Shown here: one piece after another, positions 43,774 to 51,162 of the stretch
How positions within the stretch are numbered: the first letter of the stretch is position 1
How the letters are laid out: every line of letters begins with the position of its first letter
Source of the DNA: Planctomycetota bacterium
GTDB taxonomy: Bacteria; Planctomycetota; PLA2; JAEUHO01
Direction of reading: 5' to 3'
DNA length: 61,151 bases
NCBI GenBank assembly: GCA_028281445.1
Contig: JANQJW010000013.1
Coordinates: forward strand, 1 to 61,151
Notes under the pieces: model-generated
The model's input: only the letters and a program-made list of their open reading frames with translations
What the model was told of the DNA's origin: nothing
The model's database searches: none
Made by a program: the position numbers and the translations under genes

Positions 43774-43950
43774 GGGCGACCCTTGTGGTCGCCCCACACG
43801 TTGCGAGTCGTCGTGAGGGATCCATGTAGGGGCGGGCCTTGTGCCCGCCCGAGAGGCCCCTTGGCGTGGGCGGCCACAAGGGCCGCCCGAACAGGAACCG
43901 ACGTGATTCGCGGAACGCGTCGCGGGGCGACCACAAGGGTCGCCCCTACA
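43771..43950. repeat. GGGCGACC-type repeat cluster 4 (four hairpins)
   Basis: Four short hairpins stand in a row: GGGGCGACC/GGTCGCCCC (about 43774-43796), GGGCGGGC/GCCCGCCC (about 43829-43850), GGGCGGCC/GGCCGCCC (about 43870-43890) and GGGGCGACC/GGTCGCCCC (about 43924-43946), with the loop word CTTGT or ACAAG. The first carries TAG that ends the upstream gene and the last supplies CTA, the stop of mgtE on the other strand. It separates two convergent genes and may act as a bidirectional terminator. Confidence 0.85.
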
Positions 43951-45292
43951 ACAACACCAGGAAACAGAACAAGAGGATCAGCGACGAGCCGAGCAGGTCG
44001 TTGATGGTCGTGACGAACGGGCTCGTCGCGACGGCCGGATCGGCGCCGACCTTGTTCAGGATCAGCGGCGTGAGTACGCCGAACAGCGTGCCGAGACAGA
44101 CCGTGCCGAACATCGCGAATGCGGCAATCAGTGCGACGCGCGGGTCGCCGTCCAGCAACGTCGCGACCAGCCACAGCAGGATGCCGGCCCCCGCAGCGAG
44201 TAGGAAACCGACCAGCACCTCCTTGCGCACGACCCTCGCCACGTCGCCGGGGCCGATGCGGCCCAGGGCCAGGCTTCGCACGGTGACGGTGGCGGTCTGT
44301 GTCGCGCCACCGCCGCCCATGCCCATGATCACGGGAATGAACGCGAAGAGGGCGCCCGCCTGCTTCACGAGGTCTTCGCCCGCCGTGATGATGAACGCGG
44401 CGAGGATGCCTCCGAAGAAGGTGATCACCAACCACGGCGAGCGCGCGCGCAGTGCGCTCCCGACGCTCGGCTCGTAGATCTCCTCCGGATCCGAACCCGC
44501 CAGGCGCACGATGTCTTCCGTGGCTTCCTCTTCGAACACGTCGACGATGTCGTCGACGAGGATGCGGCCGACGAGGCGGTCGCTCTCGTCCACCACCGGG
44601 ACCGAGGACATGTCGTAGTCCCGTGCGAACGACGCGATTTCTTCCTGGTCCATCGTCACAGGCACGCTCACCGGTACCGGCACGGTGATGTCGCGGATGG
44701 GCGTGTCGTCGTCGGCGAGGATCAGCGCACGCTCCTTGACCCAGCCCCGCAGACGGTCGTTCTCGTCCACCACGAAGATCTCGTGCAGCTCGCCGACCTC
44801 GTCGCGCGTGCGGCGGATCTCCTCGACGGCCTCGCGGGTGCTCTGCGTGTCGCGCACCTGGACGAGCTCCGTCTGCATGATGCCGCCCGCGCTGTCTTCG
44901 GGGTACTCGAGGATCTTCTCGAGATCCTCGCGCTCTTCGGGCTCGATCTCCTCGAGGACCTCCTGCTTCGGGCCCTCCTCCATCTCTTGGATGACGTCCG
45001 CCGCGTCGTCGGACTGCATCTCCTCGAGAATGTCCGCCGCTTCCTCGACCGGCATCTCCTCGAGGATGTCCGCGGCCTCGGCGTCCTCCATGTCGCGCAG
45101 GACGTCGGCCTGGTCTTCCTTGCCGACGATCGCCCGGAACGCGCGCGAGCGGTCCTCGTCCGAGCGCAGCGCCTCGATCAGATCCGCGATCTCCGGCGGC
45201 TGGAGCAGGTGCAGGAATCGGCGCACGTCCGCATCGGAGCCGTGCCGAAGCAGGCGCTCGAGGGCAGTCGGGTTGGCCGGGTCCTGGGACAT
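43946..45292 (-). CDS. mgtE: Magnesium transporter MgtE
   Basis: This 448-residue protein has the MgtE layout: an N-terminal helical sensor domain with repeated EEAADILEEM units (residues about 50-120), two CBS domains (IMQTELVQVRDTQSTREAV, VVDENDRLRGWV; MDQEEIASFARDYDMSSVPVVDESDRLVG), and a C-terminal membrane domain of about five helices with IPVIMGMGGGGATQTATVTVR, the ion-binding loop. The CBS/N domains close the pore when cytoplasmic Mg2+ is high. It starts 15 bases after the aminopeptidase stop and is probably cotranscribed. The stop codon is supplied by the repeat at 43946-43948. Confidence 0.93.
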   Translation of the reverse strand: MSQDPANPTALERLLRHGSDADVRRFLHLLQPPEIADLIEALRSDEDRSRAFRAIVGKEDQADVLRDMEDAEAADILEEMPVEEAADILEEMQSDDAADVIQEMEEGPKQEVLEEIEPEEREDLEKILEYPEDSAGGIMQTELVQVRDTQSTREAVEEIRRTRDEVGELHEIFVVDENDRLRGWVKERALILADDDTPIRDITVPVPVSVPVTMDQEEIASFARDYDMSSVPVVDESDRLVGRILVDDIVDVFEEEATEDIVRLAGSDPEEIYEPSVGSALRARSPWLVITFFGGILAAFIITAGEDLVKQAGALFAFIPVIMGMGGGGATQTATVTVRSLALGRIGPGDVARVVRKEVLVGFLLAAGAGILLWLVATLLDGDPRVALIAAFAMFGTVCLGTLFGVLTPLILNKVGADPAVATSPFVTTINDLLGSSLILLFCFLVLL

Positions 45293-45307
45293 CGATCTTG
45301 GTTCACG

Positions 45308-46774
45308 CTACGAACGAAGCGCCTTCGCGGTGAGAGCGGGGACGAGGGTTGCGAGCAGCGACACGCCATAGCCCGTCGCCCGGCCGCCGTGGCCCGACGG
45401 ACCGGCCATGTCCACGTGGAGCCAGGGCAGGTCGAGGTCCGCGATGTGACTATAGATGAACTGCGCTGCGCATGACGACTGCGCGTTCATCCGGTCTGCA
45501 ACGGAGTTGCGCATGTCCGCGACACGCGAGCGGAACTCGCGCTGAAACAGCTCCGGGGCGAAGGGCAGCGGAAACGTGAGATCGCCGCTTCGTCGCCCTG
45601 CGTCCTGAGCGGCGTGCTCGAGGCCCTCTCGATTGCTCACGACGGCTGCGTGACGCAGGCCCGTCGAGATGAGCTGCGCGCCCGTGAGCGTCGCCATGTC
45701 CACTACGACGTCGGGGTCGTACTTGCGCGCCACGTACGAAGCTGCATCCGCTACGACGAGGCGGCCTTCCGCGTCGGTGTTGTTGATCTCGACCGTCTTG
45801 CCCGAGTGCATCGAGAGGATGTCGTCGGGGCGATACGCCGTCGGCCCGATCGCGTTCTCGGCCAGGGCCGCTGCTCCGATGACGGCGTCCTTGGCACCCG
45901 AGGCCGCCAGCGCGAGCGTGGCACCGACGGTGCCTGCGGCCCCGCCCATGTCGAACTTCATGCCCGACATGCCCACCGGGCTCTTGAGGGAGAGCCCGCC
46001 CGTGTCGTAGACGATTCCCTTCCCGATCAGGGCCACCGTCCGGCGTGACTTTGGCGGGCTGTAGCGCAGCAACAGGAGCTTCGGCGGCTGGACCGCGGTT
46101 CGGCCCACGGCATGGAGTCCGCCCATGCCGCGCCGGAGCACTTCGTCGCCGGAGATCACCGACACCTTCAGGTGTTCGATCCCGCGTGCCGCCTTGCGCG
46201 TTTCGCGTACGAAGTCGTTGGTGCTCATCTCCGCGGTGGGGGAGTCCACGAGCATCGCCGCCCAGCGGAGGCGCCGCACGACCTCTTGCGCCGCAGGCTT
46301 GATCGCACGCCGCTTCCCGTCGGAACCGGCGGCCACGATGCGCACGCGCGAGCGCTTGCGCTTCTTCGTTGCGCGCGAGTACAGCGGCAACGCGCGGCCC
46401 ACGGCGCAGCAGAGCGCCTGCACGTGGTCGGCCTCCTCGGCGCACAGCACGACCGCGACCGTGCCTTCGCCGATCTCCGCCTTTTCCAGCAGGAGATGGG
46501 CAGCCGCCGAGCGCGAGGGGTCGTTGTGGCGGGAGACCGAGTCCGGCAGGACGCCCAGCAGGACGCGCCCCGGACCGTCGTCGGGGTTCTGCGCGGCGAC
46601 GAGCTTGTTCTCGGCTTCCGACGCGGCCCCGCGCTCGAGCAACCGGATCCAGGGCGCCTTGCAAGCGGCCGCGAGCCAGCCCTTGCGCAGGCGCTGCTTC
46701 GGAGCGAGGAACACCACGGCGTCCGCGCCGCTCACCGCCGAGGCCACCGATCGGGAAAAGGTCAGTTCCGCCAC
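45308..46774 (-). CDS. Leucyl aminopeptidase (M17 family)
   Basis: From GTG 46774 this is 488 residues. The C-terminal catalytic domain has LIGKGIVYDTGGLSLKS, GMKFDMGGAAGTVGA, the motif NNTDAEGRLVVADA with metal-binding Asp/Glu and catalytic Arg, and MATLTGAQ. The two-metal site residues of M17 enzymes are all present. It removes N-terminal residues from peptides in the cytoplasm; no signal peptide is seen. GTG 46774 is preferred over ATG 46831 because GGGAGG lies 7 bases upstream and the longer form would overlap the divergent NUDIX start. mgtE follows 15 bases downstream. Confidence 0.9.
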   Translation of the reverse strand: MAELTFSRSVASAVSGADAVVFLAPKQRLRKGWLAAACKAPWIRLLERGAASEAENKLVAAQNPDDGPGRVLLGVLPDSVSRHNDPSRSAAAHLLLEKAEIGEGTVAVVLCAEEADHVQALCCAVGRALPLYSRATKKRKRSRVRIVAAGSDGKRRAIKPAAQEVVRRLRWAAMLVDSPTAEMSTNDFVRETRKAARGIEHLKVSVISGDEVLRRGMGGLHAVGRTAVQPPKLLLLRYSPPKSRRTVALIGKGIVYDTGGLSLKSPVGMSGMKFDMGGAAGTVGATLALAASGAKDAVIGAAALAENAIGPTAYRPDDILSMHSGKTVEINNTDAEGRLVVADAASYVARKYDPDVVVDMATLTGAQLISTGLRHAAVVSNREGLEHAAQDAGRRSGDLTFPLPFAPELFQREFRSRVADMRNSVADRMNAQSSCAAQFIYSHIADLDLPWLHVDMAGPSGHGGRATGYGVSLLATLVPALTAKALRS

Positions 46775-46815
46775 CGTCGCTACCTCCCGCGGCCGGACCA
46801 GCCGCCCGGGAAGAG

Positions 46816-46821
46816 TACCCT
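46816..46821 (+). promoter_or_regulatory. Putative -10 box (TACCCT), leaderless start
   Basis: TACCCT ends 8 bases before ATG 46830 of the NUDIX gene. No Shine-Dalgarno is visible. The gap to the divergent M17 start is only 55 bases, so promoters must lie within it. Confidence 0.35.
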
Positions 46822-46829
46822 CGGCGCGC

Positions 46830-47468
46830 ATGAACCCGGAGCCGGCAACGATCCCCGAGCGAGCGCTGCGTCAGGCGCTTGCGCTGTCCGGCTTCGACGG
46901 CCGCGGAGCACAGCGGCTGATGGAGCCCGTGACGCGCGGCGCCCCGCCGCCGCGCGCGAGCACGCAGGCGCCGCGGGACGCGGCCGCGCTCGCCTTCGTC
47001 TTTCCGCGGCAGGACGAGCTTCACCTCCCGATCACGCTACGGGTGAAGAGCCTGCGCGAGCACAGCGGGCAGGTTTCGCTGCCGGGCGGCCGCCCCGAGG
47101 ACGGTGAGACGCTGCCGCAGACGGCGCTGCGCGAGGCACACGAGGAGATCGCCCTCCCGCCGGACGGGATCGAGATCCTCGGCGTGCTCGAACCCGTCTA
47201 CATCCCGGTCACGCACACGCGGATGTTCGTGCACGTCGCGCTCGGTCCCGAGCCGGCCCGTCTTGTGCCGAGCCCGGCCGAGGTGACGCGCATCGAGCTC
47301 GTCCCGCTCGGGCACCTGCTGGATCCGGCGCGGCGTCGCAACACGCAGCGCACGATCGGCGGCCGCGCGATCGACACTCCCTACTTCGACCTCGCGGGCC
47401 TCGAGGTCTGGGGCGCAACGGCGATGGCGCTCAGCGACTTGGCCGAGCGCCTGCGATCCGTTCTCTGA
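46830..47468 (+). CDS. NUDIX hydrolase, CoA diphosphatase type
   Basis: This 212-residue protein has the NUDIX box GGRPEDGETLPQTALREAHEEI, preceded by LREHSGQVSLPGG, the extra motif of CoA pyrophosphatases (NudL/YeaB). These enzymes cut CoA or acyl-CoA to 3',5'-ADP and (acyl-)phosphopantetheine. The rest fits the family: LPITLRVKSLREH, ILGVLEPVYIPVTHTRMFVHVA, and IDTPYFDLAGLEVWGATAMAL. The length is as in the family. Its role in recycling or detoxifying CoA esters agrees with the many acyl-CoA enzymes encoded in the window. It is divergent from the M17 gene. Confidence 0.9.
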   Translation: MNPEPATIPERALRQALALSGFDGRGAQRLMEPVTRGAPPPRASTQAPRDAAALAFVFPRQDELHLPITLRVKSLREHSGQVSLPGGRPEDGETLPQTALREAHEEIALPPDGIEILGVLEPVYIPVTHTRMFVHVALGPEPARLVPSPAEVTRIELVPLGHLLDPARRRNTQRTIGGRAIDTPYFDLAGLEVWGATAMALSDLAERLRSVL

Positions 47469-47472
47469 GCTC

Positions 47473-47615
47473 CACAGAGTCGCAGAGGCGCAGAGCGACC
47501 TAAGGGACGCGGAAGCGCCGGCTTCGATCGACGACCGCTTGCGAGTCTCGAGTGTGGATGAAGGAAGGCGTTGCGCTGCTTGGAGGCACCGCTCTGCGGC
47601 TCTGTGCCTCTGCGG
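47473..47615. repeat. Intergenic inverted repeat with CACAGAG/CTCTGCGG arms
   Basis: CACAGAGTCGCAGAGGCGCA (47473-47492) continues to GAG, and near the other end CTCTGCGGCTCTGTGCCTCT (about 47592-47611) continues to GCGG. The two arms are reverse complements with a few differences, about 23 bases each, separated by about 95 bases. It fills the gap between the convergent NUDIX and yceH genes. Similar CACAGAG-rich intergenic repeats are known from other genomes, as far as I recall. Confidence 0.7.
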
Positions 47616-47619
47616 AGAA

Positions 47620-48267
47620 TCACATCCCCAATCGCTCGCGTAGCTCACGCACCTCTTCTTCGAGACGCGCAACGCGCTGTTCGAGGTCGGGTTGCGCCGG
47701 CACGGGCGGCGGCGGGGCGGCGGGCACGGTCGGCTCGACGTGTTCGTCGCTCGCAGGTTCCGCAGATGCCTTGGTCTTGCCCAGCAGGTGGCGCCAGCGA
47801 CGGCCACGCTCGCGCGGGGCCTTGGGCATCTCCTCCACGTATGGGACCGGACGATCGGCGAGCGCGCGCAGCGCCTCCTCGACCGCGTGCGGGCCGTCGA
47901 AGTGGCTCATGCGCGATGCGCGGGTCTTGAGGTAGCCCGGCGCCTGGGGGCCGCGGCACAGCAGCTCGCTCAGGATCGCGAGCGCCGGCTTCTCGACGCC
48001 GAGCTGCTGGCGCACCTCGTGCGCGTACCGCATCGCGCGCCCGCCGTGGGACTCCTGGCGCGTGACCCAGTCCTTGTCCATCAGGGAACGCAACGCGCCT
48101 TCGACCTCGTAGTCCTCCACGGTCATCACGGGGTCGCGGTTGCTCTTCTGGTTGCACCCCGCCACCAACGCGTTGACGGTCAGCGGGTAGCCGTCGGGAA
48201 CCGTCAGCTCCTTCTCGATGAGGACGCCGATGATCCGCTGTTCGAGCTCGTCGAGGTCAAGAGGCAT
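47620..48267 (-). CDS. yceH: YceH family protein (DUF480)
   Basis: This 215-residue protein matches the DUF480/YceH family: IIGVLIEKELTVPDGYPLTVNALVAGCNQKSNRDPVM at the N-terminus, with tandem winged-helix-like domains, LRSLMDKDWVTRQESHGGRAMRYAHEV and LSELLCRGPQAPGYLKTRASRM. The C-terminus has a Pro-rich linker and a coiled coil (LEQRVARLEEEVRELRERLG), as in family members. Its function is unknown, with DNA binding plausible. It starts 11 bases inside the end of the preceding gene, so it is probably coupled to that gene. Confidence 0.92.
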   Translation of the reverse strand: MPLDLDELEQRIIGVLIEKELTVPDGYPLTVNALVAGCNQKSNRDPVMTVEDYEVEGALRSLMDKDWVTRQESHGGRAMRYAHEVRQQLGVEKPALAILSELLCRGPQAPGYLKTRASRMSHFDGPHAVEEALRALADRPVPYVEEMPKAPRERGRRWRHLLGKTKASAEPASDEHVEPTVPAAPPPPVPAQPDLEQRVARLEEEVRELRERLGM

Positions 48268-49345
48268 CGTCTTCGCCGTTCTCTTCCTGGGTCAAGAGCA
48301 GCCCCTCCAGCACGTAGGACTCCGCCGTGCGCTTCGGCCCCGGCGCCCGCATGGACGTGCGGTACTGAGCCTTGACGCGCCGCTTGCGGAACGAGGAGTA
48401 CAGCGCCTTCGGATCTTCGAGCAGCGGGTGGAGCTTCCCGAGACCGAGGAATCGTCCGACCTCGTCGGGGCCGACCACGTCGCGATCCTCCTCCTGCATC
48501 ATCATTCGGACCTTCTCCAGGCTCTCGAAGGGAAGGTCGAAGACGAACTCCTCGAACGCCTGCATCTGCTCGGAGTCGTTTGCGTGCGCCGTGAACGACT
48601 CGACGAAGCGCGCATCACAGTCCTGAAAGAGGAGCGAGGCGATCTCGCTCGCGCCCATCATGGTTCCAAACACGCGCGGCGCGCGGCAGCGTGCGGACCA
48701 CGCGGAGCGCAGGATCGGGCAGAACCGGCCCGTCGCGAAGCTCGTGCGGCCTTCCCACAAGTCGAGGAGCTGTTCGATCGCCAGGCGCTTCACTTGCGGA
48801 GACATCGTTCGCGAGGTCACGAACGACGCATAGAGCTCTTCGGCGAGGCGTGTGTAGACCGCTTCTTCGATGGCCTCCTGGATCTGCCGGCGCAGCGCGT
48901 CCGACTGGTCGCGCTCGCATTCGTGCATCGCGTACCGCATGGAGATCCAGAAGTTGACCTTCGCGATGCCGAACGTGCGGGAGAGGAGTGCCTTCGTCGG
49001 GAGGATCCAGTCGAGCCCGTGTTCGCCGGCTTCGAGCAGCTTGCGCATGAGGGTCTCACCCGACCGCTCCTTGCCGCCCAGCGTGCCCTTGTCGTAGAGC
49101 GACGGGTACGAACCGAACGCCGTCGCCAGTGAGCCCAGACCGCGGAAGCCGACGGAGAGCGCCTTGCGTACGTCCTTGCCGATCTGGTCCGTATGCGTGC
49201 GGGCGTAGGCGCGCAGCTTCTCGACCAGATCCACCTCGCTGGCTGTGAAGATCTGCTCCGGCTCCAGCTCTGCGTGGAGCGTGTACAGGCCGCTTTCGAC
49301 GAGCGGGTCGTTGGCGGGATTCGCGGCGGGATCCGGTGTCGCCAT
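48257..49345 (-). CDS. Conserved-looking cytoplasmic protein of unknown function
   Basis: From ATG 49345 this is 362 residues without signal peptide or membrane helices. It is largely helical: VDLVEKLRAYARTHTDQIG, LMRKLLEAGEHGLDWILP, LRRQIQEAIEEAVYTRLAEEL and EIASLLFQDCDARFVESF. No motif of a known family is evident to me. The earlier in-frame start at 49429 would add an Arg/Pro-rich stretch unlike the rest. Its end overlaps yceH by 11 bases, implying a joint transcript and perhaps a shared role. Confidence 0.7.
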   Translation of the reverse strand: MATPDPAANPANDPLVESGLYTLHAELEPEQIFTASEVDLVEKLRAYARTHTDQIGKDVRKALSVGFRGLGSLATAFGSYPSLYDKGTLGGKERSGETLMRKLLEAGEHGLDWILPTKALLSRTFGIAKVNFWISMRYAMHECERDQSDALRRQIQEAIEEAVYTRLAEELYASFVTSRTMSPQVKRLAIEQLLDLWEGRTSFATGRFCPILRSAWSARCRAPRVFGTMMGASEIASLLFQDCDARFVESFTAHANDSEQMQAFEEFVFDLPFESLEKVRMMMQEEDRDVVGPDEVGRFLGLGKLHPLLEDPKALYSSFRKRRVKAQYRTSMRAPGPKRTAESYVLEGLLLTQEENGEDDAS

Positions 49346-49661
49346 GGGGGAACCTTCATCGCGTGCGCACGCGCGCGGACGCCCGCATGCGGGCCGGATC
49401 GTACCGCTGTCGCGCGGCCGGTTCACCATCCGCTCGCCTGCGACGTCGAGCCTCCATCATGGGGGCTCCGGGGGGTCGTGACGGCGTGGTGACAGCGTAG
49501 ACGCGCGGCAGCCCTATCAGGCCCTGACAGGCGGCCCAACCGGGGTTCCGCGCCGCGCGTCAGCGTGATACCAATTCGTCGCGCCTGGGAGGGCCGCATC
49601 CCCCGCCACACCGGCGGGCGGCGCGACAGAACCGCCCTTCGGGGCCGGCGGAGGTAGGCAC
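49346..49661. other. Gap of 316 bases without a recognised gene
   Basis: This divergent intergenic stretch lies between an unknown protein gene (minus) and the Cys-rich lipoprotein gene (plus), so it should hold promoters for both. The only clear structure is a perfect 14-base palindrome GCCCGCATGCGGGC (49382-49395). The last bases carry Shine-Dalgarno GGAGGT for the plus-strand gene. Confidence 0.5.
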
Positions 49662-50390
49662 ATGGGTAGGGCAATCGTGGTTCGTGGGACCCTCGTCGCG
49701 GCATTCGCTGTCGCGCTCGTCGTCATCGGCGGCTGCTGTGCGCCGAAGAGCCTGAACGGGCCGTGCTGCGACATGGCCGGCATCCCGCCGGATCTGCCCG
49801 CCGCACCCGACCCGTGCAAGAAGTACTGCAAGGTCTGGGTGCCCGCGACCTACAAGAAGGTGCCCAAGCTCGTTCGCTGCTGCAACGAGTGCACCAAGCA
49901 GGTCCCCGTACGCGTCAAGGAGATGCGCGCCCGCGAGGTGATGGTCAAGCCGCGCCAGTGCGTCGCGAAGCGCACGTGCGGCAACGACTGCGAGGACACG
50001 CTCATCCAGGTCAAGCCCGGCGGGTATCGCTGGGAGCAGGCCGAGGCCGGCTGCTGGCAGTACTGCTACCGCAAGCCCGAATACAAGTGGTGCAAGCGCC
50101 AGGTCAAGGAGAACGAGATCGCGTACTGCGTCGAGACGCCGCCGGAGTACAAGACGGTCGTCGAGACGCGCGATGTCGTCCGCTACCGCACCGAGTACGT
50201 CCCGCCGAAGTACGAGATCCGCTACGTCAACGAGGTGCACACGCCGGGCCACTGGGCCTGGAAGGAAGCACCGGGCTGTGGTGCCGCCCCCGATCGCCGT
50301 TGCTGGACGAAGCCGCGCTTCATGGGACGGACGTGTACGGATTGCAACCGCAAGCCGGCAATTGACTGCGGCTGCCCGCCCACCAACTAG
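49662..50390 (+). CDS. Cysteine-rich envelope lipoprotein (YTV-like)
   Basis: This 242-residue protein has an export signal ending in IGGCC, with a lipobox-like Cys, and about 22 cysteines overall (PCKKYCKVW, LVRCCNECTKQV, GCWQYCYRKPE, TCTDCNRKPAIDCGC). Tyr/Lys/Pro/Val-rich segments such as PPEYKTVVETRDVVRYRTE and YVPPKYEIRYVNEV resemble YTV-type cysteine-rich cell-wall proteins of Planctomycetota. It probably forms a disulfide-linked component of the outer envelope. Shine-Dalgarno GGAGGT lies upstream. A copy of the dispersed repeat begins just after its stop. Confidence 0.78.
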   Translation: MGRAIVVRGTLVAAFAVALVVIGGCCAPKSLNGPCCDMAGIPPDLPAAPDPCKKYCKVWVPATYKKVPKLVRCCNECTKQVPVRVKEMRAREVMVKPRQCVAKRTCGNDCEDTLIQVKPGGYRWEQAEAGCWQYCYRKPEYKWCKRQVKENEIAYCVETPPEYKTVVETRDVVRYRTEYVPPKYEIRYVNEVHTPGHWAWKEAPGCGAAPDRRCWTKPRFMGRTCTDCNRKPAIDCGCPPTN

Positions 50391-50392
50391 CC

Positions 50393-50519
50393 CGCACGGC
50401 GCTCCGGATGCTCGGCGGGCGCTGTGCCGACCGCTTCGCTTCCGTCTTCGCGTGGTCAACCACGCGTCGTCCTCATCGGCTTTGCGGCGCCTTCGCCCCG
50501 GTGCGCCGGCGTGATGAGG
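50393..50519 (+). repeat. Dispersed structured repeat, copy B
   Basis: Matches the reverse complement of 274-400 and the copy at 56312-56434 over about 110 bases. The central hairpin is GCGTGG-TCAA-CCACGC; the core TCATCGGCTTTGCGGCGCC and TTCGCCCC are kept. It directly follows the Cys-rich lipoprotein stop and precedes the ferredoxin gene. Confidence 0.78.
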
Positions 50520-50628
50520 ACGGTTCTCAACTTGCCGGCGGCTGGCGCCCGCGACGGCACGATCTGGCCCTTGTGAGCCAGAGGCTCTTCGGTATGCTCC
50601 GTCGGTTCCGCGCCTTGGAGGATCTCTC

Positions 50629-50988
50629 ATGACCCATGTCGTCACCGGTCGTTGCGTCGACTGCCGCTACACCTACTGCGTCGTCGAGTGCCCCGTCACG
50701 TGCTTCTGGGAGATTACGGATCCCCACATGCTCGTGATCGATCCGAACACGTGCATCGACTGCGAGGCGTGCATTCCGGCCTGTCCCATCAACGCCATCT
50801 GGCCGGATTACGAGCTGCCGCCCGAGTACGCCGAGTGGGAACAGCAGAACGCCGACACCTGGGAGGGCGGCGAGAACTTCACCGAAGGCGGCGACCCGCT
50901 GGACACGGCCAAGCTCCTCGACGAGATCCAGGAAGAGGAGAAAGCCAAGGGATGGGACATCACGGAGCCGTCCAAGGCAGCGGACTAG
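50629..50988 (+). CDS. fdxA: 7Fe ferredoxin (FdxA type)
   Basis: This 119-residue protein has the Cys pattern of seven-iron ferredoxins: Cys9, 12, 17, 21 and 25 in GRCVDCRYTYCVVECPVTC and Cys42, 45, 48, 52 in TCIDCEACIPACPI. Comparing with Azotobacter FdI (Cys8, 11, 16, 20, 24, 39, 42, 45, 49) all nine match, including the two noncoordinating ones, predicting one [3Fe-4S] and one [4Fe-4S] cluster. An acidic C-terminal tail follows, as in FdxA. It carries electrons to an unknown partner. Shine-Dalgarno GGAGGA lies before ATG 50629, and a TATGCT box is at 50593-50598. Confidence 0.93.
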   Translation: MTHVVTGRCVDCRYTYCVVECPVTCFWEITDPHMLVIDPNTCIDCEACIPACPINAIWPDYELPPEYAEWEQQNADTWEGGENFTEGGDPLDTAKLLDEIQEEEKAKGWDITEPSKAAD

Positions 50989-51002
50989 CCGCAGAGCGGG
51001 TT

Positions 51003-51160
51003 CTGGGGTCTGGGTGGTGAGAACGAGAACGGGTTCGAGTTCTGGGTACTGCGTTGCCGGGGCGCACCCAGAGCCCCAGCAAGCAACGCCCGATCTCGTT
51101 CCCAGTACCCACACTCGTTCCCGAACCCGATCTCGTGCCCAGCGCTCAGTACCCAGTACC
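51003..51160. repeat. Nested inverted repeat between fdxA and the M1 peptidase gene
   Basis: Several nested arms pair: CTGGGGTCTGGGT (51003-51015) with ACCCAGAGCCCCAG (51066-51079), TGGGTACTG (51043-51051) with CAGTACCCA (51103-51111), GCGTTG (51051-51056) with CAACGC (51084-51089), and CGGGTTCG with CGAACCCG (51122-51129). The words CAGTACCCA and GAACGAGAACGGG recur. It separates convergent genes. Confidence 0.65.
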
Positions 51161-51162
51161 CG

